21,301 nucleotides of DNA from contig JBOHDE010000046.1 of NCBI GenBank assembly GCA_050699035.1, forward strand, positions 1 to 21,301, given 5' to 3'. Of this stretch, positions 1-7,167 are shown piece after piece. The DNA comes from WHTB01 sp050699035. Lineage in GTDB: Bacteria; Actinomycetota; Actinomycetes; Propionibacteriales; Nocardioidaceae. How positions within the stretch are numbered: position 1 is the stretch's first letter; each line of letters opens with the position of its first letter. The notes under the pieces were generated by a model that saw only the letters and a program-made list of their open reading frames with translations, did not search any database and had not been told where the DNA came from. Position numbers and translations under genes: made by a program.

Positions 1-57
1 GGCAAAATTCCACCTCGGTCGCGGCGGCCGGCGACCTACGCGCAACCTCGGCGCGAG
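1..57. repeat. Partial copies of two dispersed intergenic repeats (families A and B)
   Basis: Positions 1-25, read on the minus strand, match 7766-7790 at 24 of 25 bases (family B, the arm containing GAATTTTGCC), so the window opens inside a family B copy in inverted orientation. Positions 37-57 are a full copy of the family A motif TACGCGCAACCTCGGCGCGAG, also found at 7673, 7891, 7917 (inverted), 7968 and 16344. The pair lies just downstream of the glyS stop codon. Function is unknown. Transcript-end structures or REP-like mobile palindromes are both possible. Confidence 0.75.
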
Positions 58-75
58 TAGGCGGTACGGCAGTGC

Positions 76-1461
76 TCAGCAGCCGACGAGGCGCTCGGCG
101 AGGTAGCCCTTGATCTGGTCGATGCCGATGCGGTCCTGGCTCATCGAGTCCCGCTCCCGCACCGTCACGGCATTGTCGTCGAGGCTGTCGAAGTCGACGG
201 TCACGCAGAACGGCGTGCCGATCTCGTCCTGGCGACGGTAGCGACGACCGATCGCACCAGCGTCGTCGAACTCGACGTTCCACGCCTTGCGCAGGTCGGC
301 GGCCAGGTCGCGCGCCTTCGGCGTGAGGTCGGCGTTGCGCGACAGTGGGAGTACGGCGACCGTGACCGGTGCCAGCCGGGGGTCGAGCCGCAACACCGTG
401 CGCTTGTCGATCCCGCCCTTGGCGTTCGGCGCCTCGTCCACCGCGTACGCGTCGATCAGGAACGCCATCATCGACCGGTTGACGCCGGCGGCCGGCTCGA
501 TGACGTAGGGCGTCCAGCGCTCTCCCTTGTCCTGGTCGAAGTACGTCATGTCGGCGCCGGAGTGCTTCGCGTGCGTCGACAGGTCGAAGTCGGTGCGGTT
601 GGCGACGCCCTCGAGCTCACCCCACTCCGAGCCCTGGAAGCCGAACCGGTATTCGATGTCGACGGTGCGTTTGGAGTAGTGCGACAGTTTTTCCTGCGGG
701 TGCTCGTAATGCCGCAGGTTGTCACGGTCGATGCCGAGGTCGGTGTACCAGTCGGTCCGGAGACCGATCCACGTCTCGTGCCACTCCTCGTCGGTGCCGG
801 GCTCGACGAAGTACTCCATCTCCATCTGCTCGAACTCACGGGTCCGGAAGATGAAGTTGCCGGGCGTGATCTCGTTGCGGAAGCTCTTGCCGATCTGGCC
901 GATGCCGAACGGCGGCTTGCGCCGGGCCGAGCCCATCACGTTGAGGAAGTTGATAAAGATGCCCTGCGCGGTCTCGGGCCGCAGGTACGCCAGGCCGTCC
1001 TCGTTCTCGACCACGCCGAGGAATGTCTTCAGCAGACCGTTGAACAGCCGCGGCTCGGTCCAGGCGTTCTTGGTGCCGCAGTTGGGGCAGGCGATCAGCG
1101 CGGTGTCGACGGTGTCGGGGTCGGCGATGCCCTTCTTCTCGGCGTACGCCTCCTGCAGGTGGTCCTCACGGAACCGTTTGTGGCAGTTCTGGCACTCGAT
1201 CAGCGGGTCGACGAACGCCTGCACGTGCCCCGACGCCTCCCACACCGGCGTCGGCAGGATGACCGACGAGTCGAGGCCGACGACGTCGTCTCGGCTCTGC
1301 ACGGTCGAGCGCCACCACTGCCGCTTCACGTTGTCCTTCAGCTCGACGCCGAGGGGACCGTAGTCCCAGGCGGAGCGGGTGCCTCCGTAGATCTCGCCAC
1401 AGGGGAACACGAACCCTCGGCGCTTACAGAGGTTGATGACGTCGTCGAGCTTGGATGCCAC
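76..1461 (-). CDS. glyS: Glycyl-tRNA synthetase (alpha-2 dimer type)
   Basis: Class II aminoacyl-tRNA synthetase that charges tRNA-Gly with glycine in the cytoplasm. The product is 461 residues from a GTG start, the usual length of the single-chain homodimeric enzyme of actinobacteria. The N-terminus has the expected GFVFPCGEIYGG and WDYGPLG segments. Two Cys pairs (CQNC and CPNC, about residues 90-130) form the zinc-binding insertion. Class II motif 2 is seen in GKSFRNEITP followed by FRTREFEQMEMEYF, and motif 3 in AAGVNRSMMAFL. The C-terminal anticodon-binding domain runs from about residue 365 and includes the GRRYRRQDEIGTPFC segment. A GGAGTG lies about 12 bases before the start. The ABM-fold gene ends 48 bases upstream on the same strand, so the two may be co-transcribed. 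I see no T-box leader in that gap. Confidence 0.97.
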   Translation of the reverse strand: MASKLDDVINLCKRRGFVFPCGEIYGGTRSAWDYGPLGVELKDNVKRQWWRSTVQSRDDVVGLDSSVILPTPVWEASGHVQAFVDPLIECQNCHKRFREDHLQEAYAEKKGIADPDTVDTALIACPNCGTKNAWTEPRLFNGLLKTFLGVVENEDGLAYLRPETAQGIFINFLNVMGSARRKPPFGIGQIGKSFRNEITPGNFIFRTREFEQMEMEYFVEPGTDEEWHETWIGLRTDWYTDLGIDRDNLRHYEHPQEKLSHYSKRTVDIEYRFGFQGSEWGELEGVANRTDFDLSTHAKHSGADMTYFDQDKGERWTPYVIEPAAGVNRSMMAFLIDAYAVDEAPNAKGGIDKRTVLRLDPRLAPVTVAVLPLSRNADLTPKARDLAADLRKAWNVEFDDAGAIGRRYRRQDEIGTPFCVTVDFDSLDDNAVTVRERDSMSQDRIGIDQIKGYLAERLVGC

Positions 1462-1509
1462 GGTGGTTCACTCCATCCGGCTGGGGTGTCGGTGAGTTCT
1501 GGTCGAACG

Positions 1510-1866
1510 TCAGCGGTGGTCAAGGCTACCGGGCGTTCGAGCCTGGCTTCCCCTGGGTTTCGGCTGGTTGGGCTCGGTCGCGCCGGCGCCGCGGATTATC
1601 TCGTACGCCGTCGGCTCGTCGACTGCCTGCGCGAGCAGCGGCACCGCGGCGATCTTCACGTCGTACGCACTGAGCGCCCGCCGGTACGCGCCGACGTTCT
1701 CCCACCGCATCTCGATCAGCCACAGGGCGGGGTCGTCGGTCGCGCGGCCGATACTCGCGTCGACGCATCCGGGGCGTGCCGTGAGTACGTCGAGGGCAGC
1801 CTCGGCGTCAGCGACGAAGCCGGCCTCGTCGGCGGGCTCGACGCGGAACCGGGTGATGACGAGCAC
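1510..1866 (-). CDS. Antibiotic biosynthesis monooxygenase (ABM) domain protein
   Basis: Small protein of 118 residues starting at a GTG three bases after the stop of the DUF6703-like gene, so the two are almost certainly one transcript. The first 95 residues look like a ferredoxin-like ABM fold: an opening strand (LVITRFRV), an amphipathic helix (FVADAEAALDVL), RPGCVDASIGRA, then LWLIEMRWENVGAYRRAL, the usual strand-helix pattern ending in W-x-N/D and a helix of Arg/Leu. The last 20 residues are Pro/Gly/Arg-rich and probably disordered. Family members include small oxygenases and many proteins without a known substrate. Nothing here identifies a substrate. Assignment to the fold is moderately secure; the catalytic role is not. 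Confidence 0.75.
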   Translation of the reverse strand: MLVITRFRVEPADEAGFVADAEAALDVLTARPGCVDASIGRATDDPALWLIEMRWENVGAYRRALSAYDVKIAAVPLLAQAVDEPTAYEIIRGAGATEPNQPKPRGSQARTPGSLDHR

Positions 1867-1869
1867 GGC

Positions 1870-2235
1870 TCAGCCGGTCCAGTTGCCGGTGAAGCGCGCG
1901 ATCGCGACGCCGCTGATCAGGCCGACCACCAGGACCCGCCAGAGCCGGGCCGGCGCGGACAGCCGCGACCAGCTCAGGTAGCCGAGCCAGCCGAGGAAAG
2001 CGGCGACGACCAGCAGGCACAGGGCACCGATCGCCCGGGGCAGGAACAGCCCGCCGAGGACCAGCGCCACCGTGGCGACGGGAACCAGGAGCTTGGGCTG
2101 CGCCGTCAGCCAGGACAGGACGGCATAGCTGCGCGACCTGGTCGGTCTTGACCGCGGGGCGCCCGCGGCGGAGGCTCGCTTTGCCGGGTTGCCGCTGCGT
2201 CGGGCGTTGGGGTGCGGCTCGCTGGGTTTCGACAC
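1870..2235 (-). CDS. Small membrane protein, DUF6703-like
   Basis: Predicted 121-residue protein from the GTG at 2235. An in-frame start at 2274 would add 13 residues. I prefer 2235 because the protein then opens SKPSEPHPNARRSGNPAKRA, which I recall as the N-terminus of actinobacterial DUF6703 proteins. The N-terminal third is basic and probably cytoplasmic. Three hydrophobic segments follow: LLVPVATVALVLGGLFL, IGALCLLVVAAFLGWLGYL and LWRVLVVGLISGVAIA. No catalytic residues are recognisable and the function is unknown. It is the first gene of a probable minus-strand operon with the ABM protein and perhaps glyS, and is divergent from znuA. Confidence 0.75.
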   Translation of the reverse strand: MSKPSEPHPNARRSGNPAKRASAAGAPRSRPTRSRSYAVLSWLTAQPKLLVPVATVALVLGGLFLPRAIGALCLLVVAAFLGWLGYLSWSRLSAPARLWRVLVVGLISGVAIARFTGNWTG

Positions 2236-2297
2236 GGCGTCATCGTCGCACGACGGCCCCGCCGACCGCCCCACGGATCCGCCCGCCCTTCCCCGGT

Positions 2298-2351
2298 GAG
2301 TGTGACGTTTCGACGCGACACGCTGGCGTGTCTGTCGAAGACGTCACACTC
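2298..2351. repeat. Long near-perfect inverted repeat between divergent genes
   Basis: The 26-base arms 2298-2323 and 2326-2351 are complementary except for one bulge and a one- to two-base mismatch near the middle. The outer 11 bases (GAGTGTGACGT against ACGTCACACTC) pair perfectly, and only two bases separate the arms. It lies between the GTG of the DUF6703-like gene (2235) and the znuA promoter (2361). Since the flanking genes diverge, it is not a gene-end terminator for either. It may be a mobile palindrome, an insulator or a binding site. Confidence 0.8.
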
Positions 2352-2360
2352 AGTGGGAAG

Positions 2361-2397
2361 TTGACAATGATTTCCAGTTAGTTGACAATCGTTTTCA
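2361..2397 (+). promoter_or_regulatory. znuA promoter embedded in two Zur-type boxes
   Basis: Two imperfect palindromes of the actinobacterial Zur type are present: TGACAATGATTTCCA at 2362-2376 and TGACAATCGTTTTCA at 2383-2397, 21 bases apart. They coincide with a promoter: -35 TTGACA at 2361-2366, a 17-base spacer and -10 GACAAT at 2384-2389. Seven bases later is the A of the znuA ATG (2397), which makes it the predicted transcription start and the mRNA leaderless. Zn-Zur bound here would cover the -35, the -10 and the start codon. The zur gene is the fourth gene of the operon, so the circuit is autoregulatory. Confidence 0.8.
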
Positions 2398-3278
2398 TGA
2401 GAAAACCGGTGGCGCTGCTCGGCGCCGTAACCGTCGCAGCCCTCCTTGCCGGCTGCGACGGCGCGAGCTCGGCGTCGGACGACGGTCCCGTGGTCGTGGC
2501 CGCGTTCTACCCGTTCGCGTACGTCGCCGAGCGCGTCGCGGGTGACACGGGCACGGTCGCCAACCTGACGGCTCCCGGTGTCGAACCGCACGACCTCGAG
2601 CTCAGCCCGCAGCAGGTGGCGAGTCTGTCCGAGGCAGACCTGGTCGTCTACGAGAAGACCTTTCAACCGGCCGTCGACGACGCCGTCGAGCAGAACGTCG
2701 ACGGCGCCACCGTCGAGGTCACCGAGGTCGCCCCGCTCGAAGACACGACCGCAACCGACGGCGACCCGCACGTCTGGCTGGACCCGACCAAGCTGGTCCC
2801 GGTCGCCGAGGCGGTAGCCGACGAGCTCGCCAAGGCCGATCCCGACAACGCCGACAGCTACCGCTCCCAGGCCGAGGAGCTGGTCGCCGACCTGGAGGCG
2901 CTCGACCAGGAGTTCGCCTCGACGCTGGCCGGCTGCGAGCGCCAGGCGTTCGTGACCAGCCACGAAGCCTTCGGCTATCTCGCCCTGCGCTACGACCTGG
3001 AGATGATCTCGATAGCCGGCATCTCCCCCGACGCCGAGCCGTCGCCGGCCCGTCTCGCGGAGCTGCGCGACGTCGTGCAGCACGAGGGCATCACGACCGT
3101 CTTCACCGAGACCCTGGTCGACCCGGCGATCGCCGAGACCCTGGCCGCCGAGGCCGACGTCGAGACCGGCGTGCTCGACCCGGTCGAAGGACTGACCGAC
3201 GAGACGAAGGACGAGGACTACCTTTCTCTCATGCGTTCCAACCTCACCGTGCTGGCGAAGGCCAACGACTGCGGATGA
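2397..3278 (+). CDS. znuA: Zinc ABC transporter substrate-binding lipoprotein
   Basis: Cluster A-I (ZnuA/TroA-type) metal-binding protein of 293 residues. It is exported as a lipoprotein and captures Zn2+ outside the membrane for ZnuB and ZnuC. The signal peptide ends in lipobox LLAGC, with Cys20 the lipidation site. Likely metal ligands are His65 (VEPHDLE), His125 (DPHVWLDP) and His189 (TSHEAFGY), plus a C-terminal acidic residue. The His-rich loop found between the first two ligands in many ZnuA proteins is absent; the loop reads EDTTATDGD. A TTG in the same frame at 2382 is rejected as start because it would place non-signal residues ahead of MRKP and lies within the promoter. No Shine-Dalgarno precedes the ATG, as expected for a leaderless message. 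It overlaps znuC by four bases (ATGA). Confidence 0.95.
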   Translation: MRKPVALLGAVTVAALLAGCDGASSASDDGPVVVAAFYPFAYVAERVAGDTGTVANLTAPGVEPHDLELSPQQVASLSEADLVVYEKTFQPAVDDAVEQNVDGATVEVTEVAPLEDTTATDGDPHVWLDPTKLVPVAEAVADELAKADPDNADSYRSQAEELVADLEALDQEFASTLAGCERQAFVTSHEAFGYLALRYDLEMISIAGISPDAEPSPARLAELRDVVQHEGITTVFTETLVDPAIAETLAAEADVETGVLDPVEGLTDETKDEDYLSLMRSNLTVLAKANDCG

Positions 3279-4045
3279 CCCCAGCCCCTCCCCCCGTATA
3301 CATCAGCGACGGCGCCGTCGCCCTCGGCGGCCGCCCGGTCCTGCGTGGCATCGACCTCACCGTCGGCGACGGTGAGGTCGTCGCCGTGCTGGGCAGCAAC
3401 GGGTCGGGCAAGTCGACGCTGGTCCGCGCGGCGCTCGGGCTGACCCCCCTCGCCCGGGGAGAGGTACGACTCTTCGGCACCCCGCTGGCCCGCTTCTCCG
3501 GCTGGCGTCGCATCGGGTACGTACCGCAGCGCCCTGCCGCCTCGTCCGGCGTACCCGCGACTGTCCGTGAGGTCGTCACGTCCGGACGGCTCGCCCGACG
3601 GAGGGTGCTGCGGCCACTGTCGCGCCCCGACCACGACGCGATCGAGGGCGCCCTGGCCGCGGTCGACCTGAGCGGCCGCCAGCACGACAGCGTGTCCACG
3701 CTGTCCGGCGGGCAGCAGCAGCGCGTACTCATCGCCCGGGCCCTGGCCGGTGAGCCCGAATTGTTCGTCCTCGACGAGCCGACCGCCGGCGTCGACCTGG
3801 CCAGCCAGCTCGCCTTCGCCGAGGCGCTCACCGAGGTCGCGACTGCCGGGGCGACCATCATCCTGGTCGCGCACGAGCTCGGACCGATGGAGCCGCTGAT
3901 CGACCGGGCCGTCGTGGTCAGCGACGGCCGGATCGTGCACGACGGTGCGCCGCAGGCGACCGACGGGCTGCACGCGTTCCACGACCATGCGCACCCCGAG
4001 CCGCCGGTCGACCACTCCCCCCTCGGCGACGGGTGGTCGCTGTGA
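3275..4045 (+). CDS. znuC: Zinc ABC transporter ATP-binding protein
   Basis: Cytoplasmic ATPase subunit of 256 residues that drives zinc import. Walker A is GSNGSGKS at about residues 40-47, the Q-loop lies in GYVPQRPA (about 81-88), the ABC signature is LSGGQQQR at 143-150, Walker B is LFVLDEPT at 163-170, and the switch His is in VAHELG. The C-terminal tail after DGRIVHDGAPQATDG contains six histidines in its last 30 or so residues, fewer than the ZnuB tail but similar in style. The start overlaps the znuA stop in ATGA and the stop overlaps the znuB GTG in GTGA, so translation of the three genes is probably coupled. Confidence 0.96.
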   Translation: MTPAPPPVYISDGAVALGGRPVLRGIDLTVGDGEVVAVLGSNGSGKSTLVRAALGLTPLARGEVRLFGTPLARFSGWRRIGYVPQRPAASSGVPATVREVVTSGRLARRRVLRPLSRPDHDAIEGALAAVDLSGRQHDSVSTLSGGQQQRVLIARALAGEPELFVLDEPTAGVDLASQLAFAEALTEVATAGATIILVAHELGPMEPLIDRAVVVSDGRIVHDGAPQATDGLHAFHDHAHPEPPVDHSPLGDGWSL

Positions 4046-5037
4046 ACATCCTCGACTTCGAGTTCATGCAGCGGGCCCTGGTGGCCGCGCTGGTCACCGG
4101 CCTGGCCGCGCCGGCGGTCGGGACGTACCTCGTCCAGCGACGGCTGGCGCTGCTCGGCGACGGCATCGGCCACATCGCGGTGACCGGCGTCGCCCTCGGC
4201 CTGTTGACCGGGTGGGCGCCGATCTGGACGGCCGTCGGCGTGGCGGTTGTCGGGGCCTTGCTGATCGAGCTGATTCGCGCTCGCGGCCGTACCAGCGGCG
4301 ACGTCGCGCTCGCGCTGCTGTTCTACGGCGGGATCGCCGGCGGCGTGCTGCTGTCCGGACTGGCCGACGGCGGCCCGGCGACCCTGCACCAGTACCTCTT
4401 CGGCTCGATCAGCACGGTGTCCGGCGATGACATCGTGGCGGTCGCGGTGCTGGCCGTCGTGGTGATCGGCCTGGCGGTCGGGCTCTCACCGCAGCTGTTC
4501 GCCGTCTGCCAGGACGAGGAGTTCGCGCAGGTGCAGGGCCTGCGGGTCCAGGCGTACACCGTGGCGATGTCGGTGATGGCGGCCGTGACGGTGACCGTCG
4601 CGATGCGCACCGTCGGCCTGTTGCTGGTCAGCGCGCTGATGGTGGTGCCGGTGGCGACCGCGCAACAGGTCACCCGCGGCTTCCGTACGACCTTGCTCGC
4701 GGCGATGCTGCTCGGCACCCTGGCCTCGCTGGCCGGGGTCACGACGTCGTTCTACGCCGACGTCGCACCCGGAGCGACGATCGTGCTGCTGGCGCTCGCC
4801 GGCTTCGCCGCCACCTGGCCGGTCGGGGCGCTGATCCGCCGGCGCCAGCACCTGACCGCGCCGTTCGAGCAGGAGCTCGTCGAGGTCGTACCCGATGGCC
4901 ACACGGCCACCGAGAACCACCCCCACGTCCACGACGAGCACTGCGGCCACCCGGGCGTACTGCACGGCGACCATGTCGACTACGTGCACGACGGCCACCG
5001 TCACGCAGCACATGGAGACCACTATGACGAGCACTGA
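4042..5037 (+). CDS. znuB: Zinc ABC transporter permease with His-rich C-terminal tail
   Basis: ABC-3 family membrane permease that forms the zinc channel. I choose the GTG at 4042 (GTGA overlap with the znuC stop; 331 residues); a GTG at 4033 would add three residues. The N-terminus FMQRALVAALVTGLAAPAVG, the segment RRLALLGDGIGHIAVTGVALG and the late TVGLLLVSALMVVPVATA are characteristic of ZnuB/TroC permeases, with about eight membrane segments. After the last one (ending near RRRQHL) comes an acidic stretch and then a 46-residue tail (about 286-331) with 14 histidines in HxH, HD and DH pairs. The tail probably binds zinc on the cytoplasmic side. The last 14 bases overlap zur. Confidence 0.95.
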   Translation: MNILDFEFMQRALVAALVTGLAAPAVGTYLVQRRLALLGDGIGHIAVTGVALGLLTGWAPIWTAVGVAVVGALLIELIRARGRTSGDVALALLFYGGIAGGVLLSGLADGGPATLHQYLFGSISTVSGDDIVAVAVLAVVVIGLAVGLSPQLFAVCQDEEFAQVQGLRVQAYTVAMSVMAAVTVTVAMRTVGLLLVSALMVVPVATAQQVTRGFRTTLLAAMLLGTLASLAGVTTSFYADVAPGATIVLLALAGFAATWPVGALIRRRQHLTAPFEQELVEVVPDGHTATENHPHVHDEHCGHPGVLHGDHVDYVHDGHRHAAHGDHYDEH

Positions 5038-5416
5038 TCTCCGGCGACCGACGCGGCAACGTCGTGCAGTGTCGGCCGCCCTCGACGCCGTCGACGACTT
5101 CCGCAGCGCACAGGAGATCCATGACCTGCTCAAGCAGCGCGGCGAGAACGTCGGCCTTACGACCGTCTACCGGACCCTGACCTCACTGGCCGCGGCCGGC
5201 GAGGTCGACCTGCTGCGCAACGACGACGGCGAGGCGCTCTACCGGCAGTGCAGCTCAGGCCACCACCACCATCTGGTGTGCCGCTCCTGCGGCCGGACCG
5301 TCGAGGTCGCCGGCCCCACCGTCGAGCGGTGGGCCGACCGGGTCGCGGCGGAGCACGGCTACTCCGACGTCAGCCACACCCTGGAGATCTTCGGCACCTG
5401 TGCAGCCTGCGGGTGA
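5024..5416 (+). CDS. zur: Zinc uptake regulator, Fur family
   Basis: Dimeric Zn2+-dependent repressor of 130 residues. The N-terminal winged helix spans about residues 8-75 (RQRRAVSAAL, FRSAQEIHDLL, recognition helix GLTTVYRTL at 44-52). The C-terminal half has the HHHH cluster at 80-83 and the structural zinc site Cys86/Cys89 and Cys126/Cys129. The sequence closely resembles Streptomyces Zur rather than the Fur or PerR subgroups. The start ATG at 5024 lies within znuB and has GGAG seven bases upstream. An ATG at 5012 is possible but leaves no good ribosome site. Its position at the end of the znu operon and the Zur-type boxes before znuA support zinc repression with autoregulation. It ends seven bases from the convergent uppS stop. 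Confidence 0.95.
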   Translation: MTSTDLRRPTRQRRAVSAALDAVDDFRSAQEIHDLLKQRGENVGLTTVYRTLTSLAAAGEVDLLRNDDGEALYRQCSSGHHHHLVCRSCGRTVEVAGPTVERWADRVAAEHGYSDVSHTLEIFGTCAACG

Positions 5417-5423
5417 GTGCCGG

Positions 5424-6227
5424 TCAGTCCACGGAGTCGACGGCGCCGCCGTACCTGCGGTCGCGGCGGGCGTAGACGTCGATCGCGTGCCACAGGCTGC
5501 GCCGGTCGACGTCGGGCCAGAGCACGTCGGTGAACACCATCTCGGCGTACGCCGCCTGCCAGGGCAAGAAGTTGGAGGTGCGTTGCTCCCCCGACGTACG
5601 CCAGAACAGGTCGACGTCCGGCATCTCGGGCTCGTCGAGGTAGCGGGCGAAGACCTTCTCGTCCACCCGGTCCGGGTTGACCCGTCCGCGCTGGACGTCG
5701 CGGGCCAGGGCCGCGGCCGCGTCGGCGATCTCCGCCCGACCGCCGTAGTTGACGCACATCGTCAGGGTGAGTACGTCGTTGTCGCGGGTCAGCTCCTCGG
5801 CGACCTCGAGCTCCTTGACCACGCTCGGCCAGAGCCGGGGCCGCCGGCCGGCCCAACGGACCCGCACCCCGAGTGCGTGCATGTCGTCGCGGCGGCGCCG
5901 GATCACGTCGCGGTTGAACCCCATCAGGAAGCGCACCTCGTCCGGTGAGCGCTTCCAGTTCTCGGTGGAGAAGGCGTACGCCGAGAGGTGCCGTACGCCG
6001 ATCTCGATCGCACCCTCGACCACGTCGAACAGCGCGGCCTCACCCCGCTCGTGGCCCTGGGTGCGCGGCAGCCCGTGCCGGTTGGCCCAGCGGCCGTTGC
6101 CGTCCATCACGATCGCGACGTGGGCGGGGACCAGGTCGGCAGGCACCCGGGGTGGCCGGGCACCGCTGGGATGGGGCGTGGGCGCCCGTACCTCGGGTGG
6201 TGAGGGATCGGTCTGACGTCGTCGCAC
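5424..6227 (-). CDS. uppS: Isoprenyl transferase (undecaprenyl diphosphate synthase family)
   Basis: Cis-prenyltransferase that condenses isopentenyl diphosphate onto an allylic primer to make the C50/C55 polyprenyl carrier for cell wall synthesis. Predicted 267 residues from the GTG at 6227. The diagnostic MDGNGRWA is at 41-48 (catalytic Asp42), followed by GHERGE, LSAYAFSTENWKR, the MCVNYGGRAEI strand and the RTSGEQRTSNFLPWQAAYAE region, where Arg and Ser bind pyrophosphate. DVDLFWRTSGEQ has Phe-Trp where most homologues have Leu-Ile. A TTG at 6278 would add 17 poorly conserved residues. The GTG is favoured because GACAAT lies six bases before it. It follows recO on the same strand by 66 bases. 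A polyprenyl chain length cannot be read from the sequence. Confidence 0.94.
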   Translation of the reverse strand: MRRRQTDPSPPEVRAPTPHPSGARPPRVPADLVPAHVAIVMDGNGRWANRHGLPRTQGHERGEAALFDVVEGAIEIGVRHLSAYAFSTENWKRSPDEVRFLMGFNRDVIRRRRDDMHALGVRVRWAGRRPRLWPSVVKELEVAEELTRDNDVLTLTMCVNYGGRAEIADAAAALARDVQRGRVNPDRVDEKVFARYLDEPEMPDVDLFWRTSGEQRTSNFLPWQAAYAEMVFTDVLWPDVDRRSLWHAIDVYARRDRRYGGAVDSVD

Positions 6228-6239
6228 CCGCCGATTGTC
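6225..6239 (-). promoter_or_regulatory. Predicted -10 element placing transcription start at the uppS GTG
   Basis: On the minus strand GACAAT occupies 6239-6234 and the GTG start follows after six bases, a geometry typical of leaderless actinobacterial messages. No convincing Shine-Dalgarno precedes the GTG. No strong -35 was seen. The same arrangement occurs before recO. Confidence 0.45.
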
Positions 6240-6293
6240 GCGCAGATGGACGGGGTCGCGGTTCCCGCCCGGGGGCAAACTGCCCGGCCGCAG

Positions 6294-7022
6294 TCAGCGG
6301 TCGAGGTGGGCCAGTGAGCGCAGACCACGCTCGAGATGCCACTGCACGTACGCCGCGACCAGCCCGTTGGCCTCGCGCCGGTGCCGATCGTCACTCGGGT
6401 CGGCGACCGACCAGTCGCCGACCAGCAGCCCGGCGAGCAGGCGTACGGTCTCCGGTGCCGGGGTGGCCGTACCCGGCATCCGGCAGCTGCCGCACAACAT
6501 GCCGCCGTGCGCCGGGCTGAACGACCGGTGCGGCCCCTCGGCACCGCAGCGCGCGCAGTCGGCGAAGGACGGGGCGTAGCCCGCCACCGCCATCGAGCGG
6601 AGCAGGAACGAGTCGAGCACCAGGCCGGCGTCGTGGTCGCGGGCAGCGAGCACCCGCAGCCCGCCCACCAGCAGCAGGAACTGCTGCACCGACGGCTCGT
6701 GCTCCTCGACCACCAGTCGCTCGGCCGTCTCGAGCATCGCCGTGCCGGTCGTGTAGAGGCGGTAGTCGGCGCAGATCCGCTGGCCGTACGGCGCCAGTGT
6801 CTCGGCCTGCGTCACGATGTCGAGCGAGCGCCCCTGCGCCAGCTGCAGGTCGACATGCATGAACGGCTCGAGCCGTGACCCGAAGCGGGAGGAGGTGCGA
6901 CGCACCCCTTTGGCCACCGCCCGGACCCGGCCGTGGTGCCGGGTCAGCAGCGAGACGATGCGGTCGGCCTCGCCCAGCTTCTGGGTACGGAGAACCACAG
7001 CCTCGTCGCGATACAGACCCAC
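6294..7022 (-). CDS. recO: DNA repair protein RecO
   Basis: Recombination mediator that helps load RecA onto SSB-coated DNA together with RecR. 242 residues from the GTG at 7022, the usual length. The N-terminal OB fold opens LYRDEAVVLRTQKLGEADRI and includes GRVRAVAKGVRR. The zinc-finger cysteines are Cys156/Cys159 (CARC) and Cys177/Cys180 (CGSC). The reading frame stays open upstream to 7112, but those 30 residues are Gly/Pro-rich with no family counterpart, so I start at the GTG that gives MGLYRDEAVV. GACAAT six bases before this GTG suggests a leaderless message. The gene is upstream of uppS and divergent from the HesB-like gene. Confidence 0.94.
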   Translation of the reverse strand: MGLYRDEAVVLRTQKLGEADRIVSLLTRHHGRVRAVAKGVRRTSSRFGSRLEPFMHVDLQLAQGRSLDIVTQAETLAPYGQRICADYRLYTTGTAMLETAERLVVEEHEPSVQQFLLLVGGLRVLAARDHDAGLVLDSFLLRSMAVAGYAPSFADCARCGAEGPHRSFSPAHGGMLCGSCRMPGTATPAPETVRLLAGLLVGDWSVADPSDDRHRREANGLVAAYVQWHLERGLRSLAHLDR

Positions 7023-7034
7023 ACCCGCATTGTC
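7020..7034 (-). promoter_or_regulatory. Predicted -10 element placing transcription start at the recO GTG
   Basis: GACAAT at 7034-7029 on the minus strand is followed by six bases (GCGGGT) and the GTG start. No Shine-Dalgarno or clear -35 is visible. The TGCGACAAT context closely resembles CGCGACAAT before uppS and has the same spacing. Confidence 0.45.
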
Positions 7035-7167
7035 GCAGCCGGGACCCCCGCCGGGCGGCAGCGTGACCTCACCCACATCACGAGAAGGCCGGCCCGCAGA
7101 TGTTTCGGCCATGCGTCACCGGGCAGGGGCCAGATTGACCCAGGACCGCAATTCACAGAGGAGAGTC

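Noticed and set aside
1462..1509. T-box or glycine-sensing leader before glyS
   Set aside because: The 48-base gap is too short and shows no specifier or antiterminator structure.
562..2151. Long plus-strand open frame opposite glyS and the ABM gene
   Set aside because: It is antisense to well-supported genes, has no recognisable domain, is rich in Val/Gly/Arg/Asp as expected from reverse frames of GC-rich genes, and has no ribosome site.
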